Assembly (NCBI RefSeq): GCF_018324685.1
Contig: NZ_AP023354.1
Location: 6,282,426-6,346,425, forward strand
Origin: Actinocatenispora sera
GTDB lineage: Bacteria; Actinomycetota; Actinomycetes; Mycobacteriales; Micromonosporaceae
DNA length: 64,000 nucleotides
Direction of reading: 5' to 3'
The notes beneath the pieces are model-generated. The model was not told the DNA's origin, made no database searches, and saw only the letters and a program-made list of their open reading frames with translations. Both the position numbers and the translations under genes were made by a program. Below, piece by piece: positions 24,607 through 33,782 of this stretch (the stretch's first letter is position 1; the number at the start of each line of letters is the position of its first letter).

Positions 24607-25602
24607 CTAGCGACGGCCGTCCCGGCGGCTGGTGCGGAACTGGCGTTGGTGGCGACTGGGCGCGATGCCGTACTCCTTGGTGAAGGCGCGGCGAAAGTTC
24701 TCCGGGCTGTGAAACCCGCTGAGCCGGGCGGCTTCGGTGACGTTGTACCCGTCGTTCAGGAGCGCTCGGGCTCGTTCCAGTCGCATGCGTTCGACGAACC
24801 GTGACGGTGCCAGGCCGATCTCGGCGGCGAACTGCCGTCGCAGGTGCCGCGCCGTCACGCCGGCGGTCGCGGCGAGCGAATCGACCGTGTGGTCGGCGCC
24901 CGGATCGTTGACCACGGCGTCGACGGCGGCGCGCAACGCGGGCTGCTGCGGAACCGGGACGCGCAACGGAGCGGAGAACTGCGACTGACCACCGGGACGC
25001 TGCAGGTACAGGACCAGCTCGCGGGCGACGGCTCGGGCAACGTGCGCGTCGTGGTCGGCTTCCACCAGCGCTAGGGCGAGGTCCATGCCCGCGGACACAC
25101 CGGCCGAGCTGAACACCGCCCCGTCCGCGACGAAGATCGCATCGGCCTGAACGTCGATCCGGGGGAACGACGTGGCCAGCACCGCGGTGTGCCGCCAGTG
25201 CGTCGTCGCTCTCCTTCCGTCCAGCAGGCCGGCGCCAGCAAGGACGAAGGCACCGGTACAGACCGAGGCCACCCGGCCGCTGACCGCGGACAGGTGCACC
25301 GCCGCGTCGGTCAGACTCGGCTCGATCGGCCGCCTGACCAGATGGTCCCCGCCGGGCACGATCGTCGTGTCGGCACGCTCGACGCCGAACGCGTCGCTGT
25401 CGACGTGCACGGCGGTACCGACGGAGGTCGTCACGGCCCGGCCGTCGGGCGACGTGTACCGCAGCCGGTAGTCGGCGCCGTGCCGGTTGGCCTCGGTGAA
25501 CACCTCGGCCGGACCCGACACGTCAAGAAGCTTGACCTGGTCGGACAGGAGGAACACGACCTCGTGCGGGCGGTCGTTTCGTTGCCTGTCGCGCGTCGTC
25601 AC
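24607..25602 (-). CDS. GlxA-family regulator (DJ-1/PfpI plus AraC domains)
   Basis: The 331-residue protein has an N-terminal DJ-1/PfpI-like domain (residues 12-180: [21 protein letters not shown], the nucleophile-elbow-like [15 protein letters not shown] with a Cys) and a C-terminal AraC HTH pair (about 225-325: [39 protein letters not shown]). This is the GlxA/FtrA architecture, often controlling catabolic genes. GTG 25602 follows a GGGCGG region. It is convergent with the HD/DUF1348 unit, which it may regulate. Confidence 0.87.
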   Translation of the reverse strand: MTTRDRQRNDRPHEVVFLLSDQVKLLDVSGPAEVFTEANRHGADYRLRYTSPDGRAVTTSVGTAVHVDSDAFGVERADTTIVPGGDHLVRRPIEPSLTDAAVHLSAVSGRVASVCTGAFVLAGAGLLDGRRATTHWRHTAVLATSFPRIDVQADAIFVADGAVFSSAGVSAGMDLALALVEADHDAHVARAVARELVLYLQRPGGQSQFSAPLRVPVPQQPALRAAVDAVVNDPGADHTVDSLAATAGVTARHLRRQFAAEIGLAPSRFVERMRLERARALLNDGYNVTEAARLSGFHSPENFRRAFTKEYGIAPSRHQRQFRTSRRDGRR

Positions 25603-25783
25603 CCGCCCATCGTCTCCCGGGGCTCCGCCGGCGACGAACCCGGCCCGCCCGTCGGCGGCTGCGCCGGTCCGGTCTCGCGCAGCTCGACAAGCCTCGTTGC
25701 GTTCCGCTGGTTCTGTTGGGGCGGAGGGGATCGCCGGCTGAACGGCGCGTCTCTTCGCCGGCCGGCACGGGCCGGCGAGTGGG

Positions 25784-25993
25784 TCACTCCTTCTCGTAGG
25801 TGCGTAGGCCGTTGCCCATGGCGAAGAACGTGGGGGCCCACTCCCCCACGAAGATTCCCCACCGGTCGGCACGATGGGTGTTCTCGGCCTTCTTCGACAC
25901 CAGCCAGGACACCACGCTCACGCCGATGCTGGCGAATCCGGCAGCGTACAGGTGAGACGACTTCAGCCCCAGGTCGTGCAGCTTCTCGAGCAT
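25784..25993 (-). CDS. Small actinobacterial membrane protein
   Basis: A 69-residue protein of a family seen widely in actinomycetes but without known function. It has one hydrophobic helix (AAGFASIGVSVVSWLV, about residues 17-34) and a C-terminal charged tail. The ATG at 25993 has a near-perfect GAGGAGGA ribosome-binding site. It is divergent from the small hydrophobic gene at 26276. Confidence 0.6.
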   Translation of the reverse strand: MLEKLHDLGLKSSHLYAAGFASIGVSVVSWLVSKKAENTHRADRWGIFVGEWAPTFFAMGNGLRTYEKE

Positions 25994-26159
25994 GGTTCCT
26001 CCTCGACAGTGATCACACCACCTCGGGTAACCCCGTGGGCCAGGGCTACTCCCGGCGGTTCGGCGTTGTCGCCCGTACGGTGCAGGGCCAGCGGCCCACG
26101 GAGCGTCGCCCGGCCGACCCATGGCACCACCAAGATCGGCCGAGCCTCGGGGTGCGGCG

Positions 26160-26216
26160 ACCACCGGCCAGCTGGGTCGCTGATCCCCGGCAGCGGTGGC
26201 CCAGCTGGCCGGTGGT
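26160..26216. repeat. Long perfect inverted repeat (17-bp arms)
   Basis: ACCACCGGCCAGCTGGG at 26160-26176 pairs perfectly with 26200-26216; the 23-base loop contains a further 5-bp CGCTG/CAGCG stem. It lies in the 282-bp gap between two divergent small membrane-protein genes, 60 bp before the second one. It could be a cruciform, a dimeric protein site or a structured leader; a terminator is unlikely in a divergent gap and there is no T run. Confidence 0.7.
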
Positions 26217-26275
26217 GGAGCCGTCGAGTCGGTGCCGCTAAGACTGGACGTCCCGTTTCGGGGTATGCCGAAGTC

Positions 26276-26434
26276 ATGTGGCTACTGATTGCGGTTCTGT
26301 TGTTGGCATTGATCTTTGGCGGTATCGGGTTCGCGCTGCACGCTTTGTGGATCGTCGCGGCGGTGATCCTGGTCGTGTGGATCGTCGGCTTCTTCGTCCG
26401 GTCGGGGCACGGGCACCGGTGGTACCGCTGGTAG
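26276..26434 (+). CDS. Small hydrophobic membrane protein
   Basis: A 52-residue protein made almost wholly of two transmembrane stretches (LLIAVLLLALIFGGIGFAL and LWIVAAVILVVWIVGFFV) with a charged tail GHGHRWYRW. It resembles the short hydrophobic proteins common in Streptomyces and relatives. Function unknown. ATG 26276. Confidence 0.6.
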   Translation: MWLLIAVLLLALIFGGIGFALHALWIVAAVILVVWIVGFFVRSGHGHRWYRW

Positions 26435-26563
26435 GGGCGGTATCGGCGATTCACATGCGGTACTGCTGAATCTCATCGCTCGCGGTTGTTGGACTTCGAG
26501 AAACCCGGTTCCTAGAGTGAACCCGCGGCGCCGTTTGGGGCCTGCGGACGGAGGAAGACATAC

Positions 26564-27421
26564 ATGCACAAGCGCACCATCGGCGGTCACGACGTCTCGG
26601 CCATCGGCCTCGGCGGCATGCCCATGTCGATCGAGGGGCGTCCCGACGAGGATCGCTCGATCGCGACCATCCACGCCGCGCTCGACGCGGGGATCGACCT
26701 CATCGACACCGCCGACGCGTACCACCGTGACGCGAACGAGGTCGGGCACAACGAGGAACTGATCGCCCGCGCGCTGCACGCGTACGGCCCCGGCGCCGAC
26801 GGTGTGCTCGTCGCCACGAAGGGCGGCCACCTGCGTCCCGGCGACGGCACGTGGACCCGCAACGGCGACCCCGAGTACCTCAAGCGCGCGGCCAAGGAGT
26901 CCGCCCGCCGCCTCGGTGTCGACGCCATCGGGCTCTACCAGTTCCACCGTCCCGACCCCACGGTGCCCTACGCCGACTCGGTGGGCGCGATCCGCGACCT
27001 GCTCGACGAGGGCGTGATCCGGATGGCCGGCATCTCCAATGCCGACGTCGCGCAGATCGACGAGGCACGGGACGTGCTCGGCGGGCGGCTCGTGTCGGTG
27101 CAGAACCAGTTCTCCCCCGCGTTTCGCTCCAGCCAGGGCGAGCTCGAGCACTGCGCCGAACTCGGCATCGCATTCCTGCCGTGGAGCCCGCTCGGTGGCA
27201 TCAAGAACGCCAAGGACCTGGCCGCCCGCCACGCCGCGTTCCAGGACGTCGCGGACGAGGTCGGCGCGAGCGTCTACCAGGTCACCCTCGCCTGGCAGCT
27301 CGCCCTCGCGCCGGTCGTGATCCCGATCCCCGGCGCTTCCCGTCCGGAGAGCATCCGCGACTCCGCGGGCGCCGCCGACCTCGTGCTCACGGCCGACCAG
27401 GTCGCCCGCCTGTCCGTCTGA
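26564..27421 (+). CDS. Aldo/keto reductase
   Basis: The 285-residue (beta/alpha)8 oxidoreductase has the AKR signatures: N-terminal GLGGMPM, the catalytic Asp in DLIDTADAYH, and Tyr in ADAYH in the position of the catalytic Tyr, VLVATKGGH with Lys, LYQFHRPDP with His, and a late IPGASRPESI for NADPH. It should reduce an aldehyde or ketone with NADPH; substrate unknown. It is followed after 18 bp by a second AKR, so they are probably one operon. ATG 26564 follows GGAGGAAG. Confidence 0.9.
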   Translation: MHKRTIGGHDVSAIGLGGMPMSIEGRPDEDRSIATIHAALDAGIDLIDTADAYHRDANEVGHNEELIARALHAYGPGADGVLVATKGGHLRPGDGTWTRNGDPEYLKRAAKESARRLGVDAIGLYQFHRPDPTVPYADSVGAIRDLLDEGVIRMAGISNADVAQIDEARDVLGGRLVSVQNQFSPAFRSSQGELEHCAELGIAFLPWSPLGGIKNAKDLAARHAAFQDVADEVGASVYQVTLAWQLALAPVVIPIPGASRPESIRDSAGAADLVLTADQVARLSV

Positions 27422-27439
27422 CACCGTCGAGGAGACCCC

Positions 27440-28372
27440 GTGAAGACCTTCACCCTGCCCGGCACCGACCTGGTGGTGCCGAACGTCGTCCTCGGACTCA
27501 TGCGGATCCAGGACAAGACCGACGAGGAAGTACGGACGCTCGTGCGCACGGCGCGCGACGCCGGCATCACGTTCCTCGACCACGCCGACGTCTACGGATC
27601 GAGCATGCACGGCTGCGAGCGCCGCTTCGCCGAGGCGCTGAAGCTGAGCTCCGCCGAGCGCGAGCAGTTCGTGATCCAGTCGAAGGCCGGCATCGTGCGG
27701 GAGGGGCCGTACTTCGACTTCTCGTACGAGCGCATCGTCGAGTCGGTCCACGGCTCACTCGAGGCCCTCGGTACCGACTACCTCGACATCCTGCTGCTGC
27801 ACCGGCCCGACGCGCTCGTCGAGCCGGAGGAGGTCGCCCGCGCCTTCGACGAACTGGCGGCCGCCGGAAAGGTGCGCGCGTTCGGCGTCTCGAACCACAC
27901 CCCGCGCCAGATCGACCTGCTGCGCAAGCACGTCACGCAGCCGATCGTCGCGAACCAGCTGCAGCTGTCGATCACCCACGCGCCGATGATCGCCCACGGC
28001 GTCGCGGCGAACATGCAGGGCCTCGACCAGTCGATCGGCCGCGACGACGGGATGGTCGACTACTGCCGCCTGAACGACATCACGATCCAGGCCTGGTCAC
28101 CGTTCCAGGCCGGCTTCTTCGACGGCCCGTTCCTCGGCTCGGACCGCTATCGCGAGCTGAACGCGGTGGTCGACCGCCTCGCCGAGAAGTACGGGGTACC
28201 GGCCGAGGCCATCGCCGTCGCGTGGATCACCCGCCACCCGGCGCAGATGCAGGTCGTGCTCGGTACCACCACGCCCGAGCGGGTGGCCGGCGCGGCCCTC
28301 GGCTCGGAGCTTCCGCTCACCCGCGCCGAGTGGTACGAGCTGTTCCGGGCCGCCGGATACACCGTGCCGTGA
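27440..28372 (+). CDS. Aldo/keto reductase (YdhF-like)
   Basis: A 310-residue AKR close to the YdhF group: GLMRIQ at the start, FLDHADVYG with catalytic Asp and Tyr, VIQSKAGI with Lys, LLLHRPDALVEPEEVARAF and VLGTTTPERV at the NADPH pocket. It shares little with the first AKR, so they are not a recent duplication. It has GAGGAGACC before the ATG at 27440. Confidence 0.9.
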   Translation: MKTFTLPGTDLVVPNVVLGLMRIQDKTDEEVRTLVRTARDAGITFLDHADVYGSSMHGCERRFAEALKLSSAEREQFVIQSKAGIVREGPYFDFSYERIVESVHGSLEALGTDYLDILLLHRPDALVEPEEVARAFDELAAAGKVRAFGVSNHTPRQIDLLRKHVTQPIVANQLQLSITHAPMIAHGVAANMQGLDQSIGRDDGMVDYCRLNDITIQAWSPFQAGFFDGPFLGSDRYRELNAVVDRLAEKYGVPAEAIAVAWITRHPAQMQVVLGTTTPERVAGAALGSELPLTRAEWYELFRAAGYTVP

Positions 28373-28501
28373 CCGTCGCTCACCGGTAGATCGCCTGCGG
28401 GGCACGGGATGTACGTCGAGGCGCGAGCCGGCGTGCGTCTCGTGCCGGCGATCGGCCCCGACCACCGGATCGGCGTCGAGGGCAACCGTCCGGAGGCCGG
28501 G

Positions 28502-29008
28502 TCAGCCGGCAGACGCGCGAGCGGTGGCGGCCGCGTCGACCAGATGCTGCTCGGCCTCCCGGCTGAGCGAAGTGCGAAGCAGCGTGCCCTGGAAGTCGTA
28601 CGGCGCCATCGCCGCGACCACCTTGTCCTCGGTGATCTGGTCGACCAGCAGGAACAGCGCGGCCGTACCGGGCTGCAGCTTCGACCCGACGTCGCGCATG
28701 AAGGCGTCGTCGACGCCGGTGTCGGCCAGCTTCCCGGACAGCGCGCCGCCGGCGGCGCCGACGGCCATGCCGAACAGCGGTGCGAAGAACAGCAGGCCGA
28801 TCAGCCCGCCCCAGAGGGCGCCGCCGGTCGCGCCGCGTCCGGTACTGCTGCGTAGCTGGTGCAGCTTGACGGTCCCGTCGGCGCGCGCCTCGACGATGGC
28901 CGCGTCCGCTATGGAGATCAAGCCCTCTCGTTGCAGTTCCACGAGCTTGTCCCGGGCCATGTCGGCGGTCGTCACGTCCCGGTACCCGATTGCCACCAGA
29001 TCACTCAT
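28502..29008 (-). CDS. DUF1269-family membrane protein
   Basis: The 168-residue protein has an N-terminal MSDLVAIGYRDVTTADMARDKL domain and a glycine-rich membrane stretch (ATGGALWGGLIGLLFF then MAVGAAGGALSGKLADTGVDD), as in DUF1269/YmcC-like proteins linked with stress and ion homeostasis. It is probably an integral membrane protein. Its ATG at 29008 has AGGAACG before it. It is divergent from the tetR gene. Confidence 0.82.
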   Translation of the reverse strand: MSDLVAIGYRDVTTADMARDKLVELQREGLISIADAAIVEARADGTVKLHQLRSSTGRGATGGALWGGLIGLLFFAPLFGMAVGAAGGALSGKLADTGVDDAFMRDVGSKLQPGTAALFLLVDQITEDKVVAAMAPYDFQGTLLRTSLSREAEQHLVDAAATARASAG

Positions 29009-29286
29009 CGTTCCTCCGTCGTCGCCGCGCGGTCGACGGCGCCCGAACCCCTCCGTCCGGGTGCGCCACCGCGACGGCTTCACCCTGCGCGGCCGTACCC
29101 GCGGATGCATCACCCGCCGCGGGTGGGGTTCCTCCCCTTGCGATCGAGGACCACGGGCTGCGCGGTCGGGGCGCCGCAGCGCGATGAGGCGAGGCGGCGT
29201 TCGTGGTTGGTGTGCACCCCCGAGACGAAGCCACCGCGTCGACCCGACTCCACCGCGCGAGCCGGGGCCGGGTCGGTACCGCCCGG
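29009..29286. other. Intergenic stretch between divergent DUF1269 and TetR genes
   Basis: No gene is recognised. With the operator pair at its right end this makes 316 bp between the two start codons. Confidence 0.3.
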
Positions 29287-29323
29287 GTGGACAGTGTCCA
29301 CTCAGAAGGTGGACACTGTCCAC
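29287..29323. promoter_or_regulatory. Two perfect 15-bp palindromes abutting the TetR start
   Basis: GTGGACAGTGTCCAC (29287-29301) and GTGGACACTGTCCAC (29309-29323) are each perfect palindromes around one central base. They are 22 bp centre to centre. The second ends one base before the ATG at 29325, leaving no room for a ribosome-binding site. They are very probably the autoregulatory operators of the adjacent TetR protein. Confidence 0.85.
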
Positions 29324-29324
29324 C

Positions 29325-29936
29325 ATGAAGACCGAACCACGCACCCGGCTGGTGGACTGTGCGGTCGCGCTGCTTCGCGAGGAGGGCGTCGAGGCGGTGA
29401 CCCTGCGGGGCATCGCGCGGCGTGCCGGCGTGACGCACAATGCCCCGTTGCGCCACTTCCGCAACCGGGCCACCCTGCTGTCGGCCGTGGCCGCCGACGG
29501 CTTCCGGCTGCTCGACCAGTCGCTGTCCGCGACGGGTACCCCGGCCCAGCGGCTGGAGGACGCGGCCCGCGGCTATGTCGGGTTCGCCCTGGCCAACCCG
29601 CACATGTTCGCGTTGATGTTCCGGCACGACCTGGTCGACGCAGCCGAACCGGCCCTGGCCGCGGCGAGCCGCCAGGTCTTCGACACGATGGCCGGGCTCG
29701 TCGCCGAGCGCCAGTCCGACGGCTGGCGGGACGGCCTGGACACCCGTCAGCTGACCGGCGCCCTCTGGTCCAGCCTGCACGGGTTCGCCCAGCTGTGGCT
29801 CTACCGGGCGTTGCCGACGGCCACCGGTGAACCGCCGCTCGCGGCGGCGCTCGACACCCTCCTGCGCATGCTCGACCTGCGCGTCCCCACCGAGCACCTG
29901 CTCAACCGGCAGCACGGCGCGAGGAGCGCCCGGTGA
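29325..29936 (+). CDS. TetR-family transcriptional regulator
   Basis: A 203-residue TetR protein with the HTH in LVDCAVALLREEGVEAVTLR, GIARRAGVTHNAPLRHFRNR, and a TetR_C_33-type C-terminal domain (YVGFALANPHMFALMF). Two palindromic operators sit immediately before the start, indicating autorepression, and no Shine-Dalgarno precedes the ATG, so the mRNA may be leaderless. The stop overlaps the start of the HAD gene, so the two are translated together. Confidence 0.88.
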   Translation: MKTEPRTRLVDCAVALLREEGVEAVTLRGIARRAGVTHNAPLRHFRNRATLLSAVAADGFRLLDQSLSATGTPAQRLEDAARGYVGFALANPHMFALMFRHDLVDAAEPALAAASRQVFDTMAGLVAERQSDGWRDGLDTRQLTGALWSSLHGFAQLWLYRALPTATGEPPLAAALDTLLRMLDLRVPTEHLLNRQHGARSAR

Positions 29937-30625
29937 ACCCGCCGCGCCGACCCACCGCGGTCTTCGACCTCGACGGCACCCTGGTCCGGGGCGACTCGTT
30001 CGCACTGTTCACCCGTCGGCTGCTGTTCCGGCAACGCTGGCGGGCGGCGCTGGCGCTGGTTGCCGCGGTCGTGCTGGTCCCGCTGATGGCACTCGGTCCG
30101 ACCCGCCGGTACGGGCTGCGCGCGCTGCTGTGGCTGGCCACCGCCGGGCTCACCGAAGCGCGCTGCACCGCCCTCGCCGAGGAGTTCGCGGCGAGGCGGG
30201 CGAGCCAGTCGATCCCGGTCGCGCTCGACCGGCTGCGGCGCCATCTGGCGGCGGGTGACCGGGTCGTGGTCGCCACTGCCTGCGCCGACCCGCTCGCCTC
30301 GGCGATCTGTGCCCGACTCGGGCTCGGCGATGTCGAGGTCGTCGCCGCACAACTGCGACCCGGCCGTACCGGGCTGCGTCCGTACCTCGGCTGCCGCGGG
30401 CCGCAGAAGGTCGACCGGCTCCGCGCGATCGGCGTGGCCGAACCGATCGACCACGCGTACACCGATGCCGCGGTCGATCTGCCGCTGCTCGCCGCCGCCC
30501 GGCACCGCGTCCTCGTCGCGCCGAGCGACCGCGAACTCGACCGGCTCCGCGCCGCGTTGCCGGGAGCCGACCTCGAGGTACTCCTCGACGCACAGCCCAG
30601 CCCGACCACCGACGCACCGACCTGA
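29933..30625 (+). CDS. HAD-IB family hydrolase
   Basis: The 230-residue protein begins with the HAD nucleophile motif FDLDGTLVRGDS, has VVVATACAD (motif II) and a late HAYTDAAVDLPLL (motif IV, DxxxD-like), with the all-helical cap and short hydrophobic segment (ALVAAVVLVPLMAL) of the HAD-IB group to which phosphoserine phosphatase-like and acyltransferase-linked members belong. It is likely a small-molecule phosphatase. It is coupled to tetR (GTGA overlap), so it is probably the main target of that repressor. Confidence 0.85.
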   Translation: MNPPRRPTAVFDLDGTLVRGDSFALFTRRLLFRQRWRAALALVAAVVLVPLMALGPTRRYGLRALLWLATAGLTEARCTALAEEFAARRASQSIPVALDRLRRHLAAGDRVVVATACADPLASAICARLGLGDVEVVAAQLRPGRTGLRPYLGCRGPQKVDRLRAIGVAEPIDHAYTDAAVDLPLLAAARHRVLVAPSDRELDRLRAALPGADLEVLLDAQPSPTTDAPT

Positions 30626-30708
30626 CCGGCCCTCGGCGTCCAGCCCGGGCGACTTCCGCGTGCCTGCGGACCTCGACTTCATCGGCTCCACGGCGGCGGT
30701 GGTGAGAC

Positions 30709-31731
30709 TCATCGTTTTTCCCGACGTTGTGTTCCTCGGCCCAAGGATCGGATTGCGGACGCCTGCGAGACGATGCCGCGGACGATCTCCGCCGCCGGCT
30801 GGACGTCATGGACCAGCCCGGCCGCCTCACCGGCGTACAGGGCCAGTGCCTCGACGTCCCCGGACAGGCCGGGAAGAGGCGGCAGGTCCTCATAACGCAG
30901 GCATTGCCGTCCTGGGCCGGTGGCGATCACGTCACCTTCGCCGGGTCGGTGCGGCGCCGCAGGTGAGCCCGCCTGTTCCCACCGCCGCAGCGTGTCGTTG
31001 CGCAAGACCCGGTGCGGCGCATCCGGCCATCCCACGTCGAAGCAGGTCGTGTAGGTCGTCTCGTCCACCCGCGCATCGACGATGCGCTGACGGTAGATGC
31101 TGTGCGTCGCGGCTTCGGTCGCGGTGAGGAATCGGGTGCCGATCCATGCGGCCTGCGCGCCGAGGGCCAGTACGGCTGCCAGCCCGCGGCCGTCCGCGAT
31201 CCCCCCAGCGGCGACGACCGGGATCGGCCCCACCTCGTCGGCCACGGCGGGGACCAGGGTCAGGGTGGACGTGTGCCCGCGGACGTGCCCGCCCGCCTCG
31301 ACGCCTTGGGCGACGATGACATCGACGCCCACCTCGGCGGCGCGGGCGGCTTCGGCCACCGAGCCGACGGTGTGCACGTGCATCGCCCCACCGGTACGGA
31401 TCCGGTCGTGCACGGCGGCCGGGTCTCCCCAGAACGTCGAGATGATCGGCACGCGTTCCCGCAGGCACACCTCGAGGATGTCGCCGATCGGGAAGGCGAG
31501 CACCAGGTTCGCCCCGAACGGTCGGTCGGTCAGCGCCCGGATGCGGCGGATCAACTCGGCGGACCGCGCCACGCCGCTCCAGGTCAGAGCGGCCATGCCC
31601 AGCCCGCCCGCGGCGGAGACCGCCGCGACCAGCTCGGCGGTGACCGCCGACCCGATCGGAGCTTGGATGACGGGTGCACCGATTCCGAGCATGTCGCAGA
31701 CCGGCGTCGGCGCGTCGTTCGCAGCCTTCAC
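30709..31731 (-). CDS. Nitronate monooxygenase / 2-nitropropane dioxygenase-like FMN enzyme
   Basis: The 340-residue TIM-barrel protein has the NMO pattern: MLGIGAPVIQAPIGSAVTAEL, the FMN-binding GVDVIVAQGVEAGGH with catalytic His, VVAAGGIADGRGLAAVLALGAQAAWIGTRFL, and the tail seen in the class with PHRPGEGD. These enzymes oxidise nitroalkanes or related compounds. A 3' fragment of a close relative lies at 37863. The GTG at 31731 gives the usual N-terminus; upstream starts give only extra basic sequence. Confidence 0.85.
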   Translation of the reverse strand: MKAANDAPTPVCDMLGIGAPVIQAPIGSAVTAELVAAVSAAGGLGMAALTWSGVARSAELIRRIRALTDRPFGANLVLAFPIGDILEVCLRERVPIISTFWGDPAAVHDRIRTGGAMHVHTVGSVAEAARAAEVGVDVIVAQGVEAGGHVRGHTSTLTLVPAVADEVGPIPVVAAGGIADGRGLAAVLALGAQAAWIGTRFLTATEAATHSIYRQRIVDARVDETTYTTCFDVGWPDAPHRVLRNDTLRRWEQAGSPAAPHRPGEGDVIATGPGRQCLRYEDLPPLPGLSGDVEALALYAGEAAGLVHDVQPAAEIVRGIVSQASAIRSLGRGTQRREKR

Positions 31732-31879
31732 AGCCCCCCCAATGTGCTTCGGTTTCAGAACCACCTGGAGTGTGGACGAACGGCGGTCGCGGGGCAATGA
31801 ACTACCTCACGCCTGCTGGCCGGTCACCTCTGGTATCCGGAGGCTTGAAGGGTTGCGAGCGGTGCGGCAGGCTGCAGCC

Positions 31880-32488
31880 GTGAGTTCACGGTTGCGTATC
31901 GAGGGCGTCATCGGTGTCGTACCGCAACGGCACGCCCGCGCGAGGATCATCGCCTGGCTGATCGACTGGTGCTGCGTCATCGCCTGGGCCGGGGTGCTCG
32001 CCGCCGTCTGCGTTCCGCTCTACCTGACCGGAGCCCTCCACTCGTTACCGGTACTCGCCGCGAACGCCCTCTCCGCCGTCGTCCTCGTCGTCCCCGTCAC
32101 GGTGGGTCTGGCGGCGTTGGAGTCCAGCCGACACGCCGCCACGATCGGCAAGCGGGTCATGCGGCTCAGCGTGGTGAACAACCAGGGGGCACGAATCAGG
32201 TTCTCGCGCGCCCTCGCTCGCAACGGACTCAAGGTAGCGGCACCCTGGCTGGTAGGGCACGCGGCCGTCTACGCGATCACCGGCACCTCCGCCACTGCCG
32301 CCACACCCGGCTGGGTATGGGGGCTCACCGGCGCGGCCTACGTTCTCCCCGTCGTGTGGATCCTTTCCTTGTTCGTCGCCTCGGGCCGAACACCCTACGA
32401 CCACCTGACCCGCACGGCGGTTCGTCGTACCCCGCGCCCGGACACCGCGGTACCCGCAGACCAGGCGACCGTTGCCCTGCCGTCGTAA
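31880..32488 (+). CDS. RDD-family membrane protein
   Basis: A 202-residue protein with the RDD pattern ARARIIAWLIDWCCVIAWAG, a second conserved block SSRHAATIGKRVMRLSVV, and four hydrophobic segments. RDD proteins are small transporters or membrane adaptors, some linked to Na+ or to secretion. Function unknown here. The GTG at 31880 precedes the conserved N-terminus. A 150-bp gap separates it from the divergent NMO gene. Confidence 0.82.
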   Translation: MSSRLRIEGVIGVVPQRHARARIIAWLIDWCCVIAWAGVLAAVCVPLYLTGALHSLPVLAANALSAVVLVVPVTVGLAALESSRHAATIGKRVMRLSVVNNQGARIRFSRALARNGLKVAAPWLVGHAAVYAITGTSATAATPGWVWGLTGAAYVLPVVWILSLFVASGRTPYDHLTRTAVRRTPRPDTAVPADQATVALPS

Positions 32489-32647
32489 CGGTGGTGTCCC
32501 GGCCGGCGTACCGCGACGAGCACGCCGCGCCTGTTCGAACATCCGACCGGAGCAGCCTCGCCGCCGAACCGCTCGCCGATACCTACCCGGATCGGACGGG
32601 CGAAGATGCGAGGCTCGATCAAGCCGCGCGCGTCGACCACGGCCAAA

Positions 32648-33592
32648 ATGAGGGACGTGGTTGAGCAGCATCCGTTCTTTGTACGTTTTGTCGAGCTCGT
32701 CGCGGCGCAGCTGGACGGCCCGCCATCGACCGTCGAGGCTCTCGCCCGGCAACTGCACTTGTCTACGTCCCAGCTGCATCGTCTGCTCGGTGCGGTCGGC
32801 GGAGAACCACCCGCGCAGTTTCGGCGCCGGATCCTGCTCGAACGCGCAGCGTACGCCCTGCTGGGCTCGGACCGGTCGATCCTCGACGTCGCCGTCGATG
32901 CCGGCTACGCCTCGCACGAGGCGTTCACCCGCGCGTTTCAACGCGCCTACACGACCACCCCGTCAGGCTGGCGAGGCAAGCCGGGTGACCCGCGGATCGC
33001 CAGCGCCAACAACGTCCACTTCCACCCGCCGGCAGGTCTGGTCCTGCCCACCCTCGAAAGGGACAGACCAATGGACTTGATCACCATCATGACCGAGCAG
33101 CATGTCGGTGTCGTAGCGCAGATGCTGAACGCCTGTCGCGGGCTGGACACCGCCACGCTCGAACGGCCGATCACCATCACCAACGCCGACACCATCGACG
33201 AGGACCTGACCATCCACCTCCTCGCAGCCAGGCTGGTCGACGAGCTCGGGATCTGGAACGCCGCCGTGGCCAACGCGCCCTACCGGCCGCACTCCTGCGA
33301 CCGGGCGTCGATACCCGAGCTGGAGAACCTGCTCGACGAACACGGCGGGCTGTTCATCCGACACGTCCGTGACGCGTCCGCCGGTGCCGCGCTGGGTGAC
33401 ACGTTCGTGGATGCCACGTCGGGCACGCCCTACTTCTTCACCTACGCCGGCATGGTCGCCCACGTACTCACCTACGGCGCCCATCGACGCACCTTGCTTG
33501 CGGGAGCGCTCGAGGCCCAAGGGGTTTCCCTGCAGGAGGATCCCCTCAGCTGGCCACCATTGCGACCCGACGGCCCCACCTTGCCCGACTGA
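32648..33592 (+). CDS. AraC-type regulator fused to a DinB-like domain
   Basis: Residues 1-110 are an AraC two-HTH domain (RQLHLSTSQLHRLLG; DAGYASHEAFTRAFQRAYTTTPSGWR) placed at the N-terminus. Residues 135-300 form a DinB/YfiT-like four-helix domain (MDLITIMTEQHVGVVAQML ... GMVAHVLTYGAHRRTLL). The fused domain may sense or act on a small thiol or metal. The ATG at 32648 has AAAATG with a weak site, and an earlier ATG at 32606 is possible. A promoter region of about 160 bp lies before it. Confidence 0.85.
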   Translation: MRDVVEQHPFFVRFVELVAAQLDGPPSTVEALARQLHLSTSQLHRLLGAVGGEPPAQFRRRILLERAAYALLGSDRSILDVAVDAGYASHEAFTRAFQRAYTTTPSGWRGKPGDPRIASANNVHFHPPAGLVLPTLERDRPMDLITIMTEQHVGVVAQMLNACRGLDTATLERPITITNADTIDEDLTIHLLAARLVDELGIWNAAVANAPYRPHSCDRASIPELENLLDEHGGLFIRHVRDASAGAALGDTFVDATSGTPYFFTYAGMVAHVLTYGAHRRTLLAGALEAQGVSLQEDPLSWPPLRPDGPTLPD

Positions 33593-33782
33593 CGGGGTCA
33601 GAGCGAGCCCACGATGCACCGACAGCATCGCCTCGCGTGATCTCCGGACAGCAGCCACCGCTCACGGATGCCTGCGCGCTCGGCCCGTGCTCGGTTCCCG
33701 CCGGCCACCGCGAAGCTCCTGCACCGTCATCAGCGACTCGACCTTCGATCCGGTCAGCTGCAGCGTCGCGCGGTGCGGCGGG

